From: Gemmatimonadaceae bacterium
GTDB taxonomy: Bacteria > Gemmatimonadota > Gemmatimonadetes > Gemmatimonadales > Gemmatimonadaceae
Assembly: GCA_013361745.1 (NCBI GenBank)
Contig: JABFXM010000601.1
Coordinates: forward strand, 1-6,164
DNA: 6,164 bases
Direction: 5' to 3'
Position 1 is the stretch's first letter. Each line of letters begins with the position of its first letter. Positions 5,675 to 6,164 of the stretch are shown in pieces. A program made the translations under genes and the position numbers. The notes beneath the pieces are model-generated. The model did no database searches and was not told the origin of the DNA. It was given only the letters and a program-made list of their open reading frames with translations.

Positions 5675-6164
5675 CCAACGCTTCACGCGCCTCGGGCGCG
5701 CTCCGCGCGGCGATCCTCACCGTCTTCGTCGCCTGCAACACCTCCGCGAAGACCGACGCGCAGCAGACCACGCCGCCTGGCGGCGCCCTTCCCGCCCCGG
5801 CCGCGAACGCGCCGATCGACGCATCACGGCGCACCGCGATCACCGAGGCGGTCGCGCGCGTCGCGCCCGCGGTCGTCACGGTGCAGACGGAGATCCTGCA
5901 GCGGGTCGCCGCGGACCCCTTCGAGCAGTTCTTCGGCGGCGCCTCGGCGCAGCGGGTCACCCCGGGACTTGGCTCGGGATTCATCGTCAGGCAGGACGGG
6001 GTCATCGTCACCAACGCGCACGTCGTCGCGGGCGCGACGAAGGTGTCGGTCGCGCTCCGCGACGGCACGACCTATCCCGCGCGCCTGCTCGGCGTGGACG
6101 AGGCGAACGATCTCGCGGTCCTCAAGATCGAGAAGACGGGCCTTCCCGTCGCGCCGATAGGCGA
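5671..6164 (+). CDS. HtrA/DegP-type serine protease, N-terminal part, probable lipoprotein (cut by window edge)
   Basis: HtrA proteases degrade or refold damaged envelope proteins. The 164 visible residues start with a basic N-region, a short hydrophobic stretch (about 13-21) and Cys22 in TVFVAC. This resembles a lipobox with an atypical Phe at -3, so the protein is probably exported and possibly lipid-anchored. A low-complexity Pro/Ala/Gln linker (about 25-50) follows. The S1C protease domain then shows VAPAVVTVQTE (64-74), PFEQFFGG (83-90, the HtrA loop), GLGSGFIVRQDGVIVTNAHVV (99-119) with catalytic His117, and DEANDLAVLKI (143-153) with catalytic Asp147. The catalytic serine (GNSGGP motif) and any PDZ domains would lie beyond the right edge. 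The ATG at 5671 overlaps the previous stop as ATGA. DegP, DegQ, DegS and HtrA types cannot be told apart from this part. Confidence 0.92.
   Translation, partial: MTNASRASGALRAAILTVFVACNTSAKTDAQQTTPPGGALPAPAANAPIDASRRTAITEAVARVAPAVVTVQTEILQRVAADPFEQFFGGASAQRVTPGLGSGFIVRQDGVIVTNAHVVAGATKVSVALRDGTTYPARLLGVDEANDLAVLKIEKTGLPVAPIG

Overview
The window is a gene-dense, very GC-rich stretch of bacterial chromosome. It contains eight protein genes: two are cut by the window edges and six are complete. I see no RNA gene, mobile element, CRISPR array or decayed gene, and no gap longer than about 175 bp. The GC content (roughly 70 percent by eye), the coupled gene starts and the family types suggest a free-living high-GC Gram-negative-type bacterium. 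Gemmatimonadota is my best guess, but it is weakly supported because no marker here is diagnostic of phylum.

Left part (1-2771) is a tryptophan biosynthesis cluster with an SOS regulator inside it. On the minus strand lie trpF (cut by the left edge), trpC and trpD, for three consecutive steps after anthranilate. Between trpD and trpC sits lexA on the plus strand. It is tail-to-tail with trpD (3 bp between stop codons) and head-to-head with trpC (about 95 bp between starts). The trpC/lexA divergent region carries four copies of TTCGG with spacings of 11, 16 and 11 bp. This includes a GTTC-N7-ATTC element that resembles direct-repeat LexA boxes known from other bacteria.

Middle part (2775-4238): on the minus strand, just upstream of trpD and separated from it by 3 bp, is a 430-residue GAF / coiled-coil / GAF protein without an output domain. 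A divergent intergenic region of about 170 bp follows. It has back-to-back candidate promoters, each with a TTGACT -35 box, one for the GAF-trpD unit and one for truA.

Right part (4239-6164): a plus-strand unit truA / transaldolase-fold protein / HtrA-like protease, with each pair joined by a 4-bp ATGA overlap. The transaldolase-like protein is the most unusual gene. It aligns over its full length with the small transaldolase / fructose-6-phosphate aldolase family, yet the Schiff-base lysine and the other recognisable active-site residues are replaced. It therefore looks like a pseudoenzyme or an enzyme with different chemistry. The HtrA gene runs off the right edge before its catalytic serine.

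TrpD, TrpC and TrpF act in one pathway: PRPP plus anthranilate to phosphoribosylanthranilate, then CdRP, then indole-3-glycerol phosphate. The remaining genes are housekeeping (tRNA pseudouridylation), DNA-damage control (LexA), envelope proteostasis (HtrA) or of unknown role (GAF protein, transaldolase-like protein).
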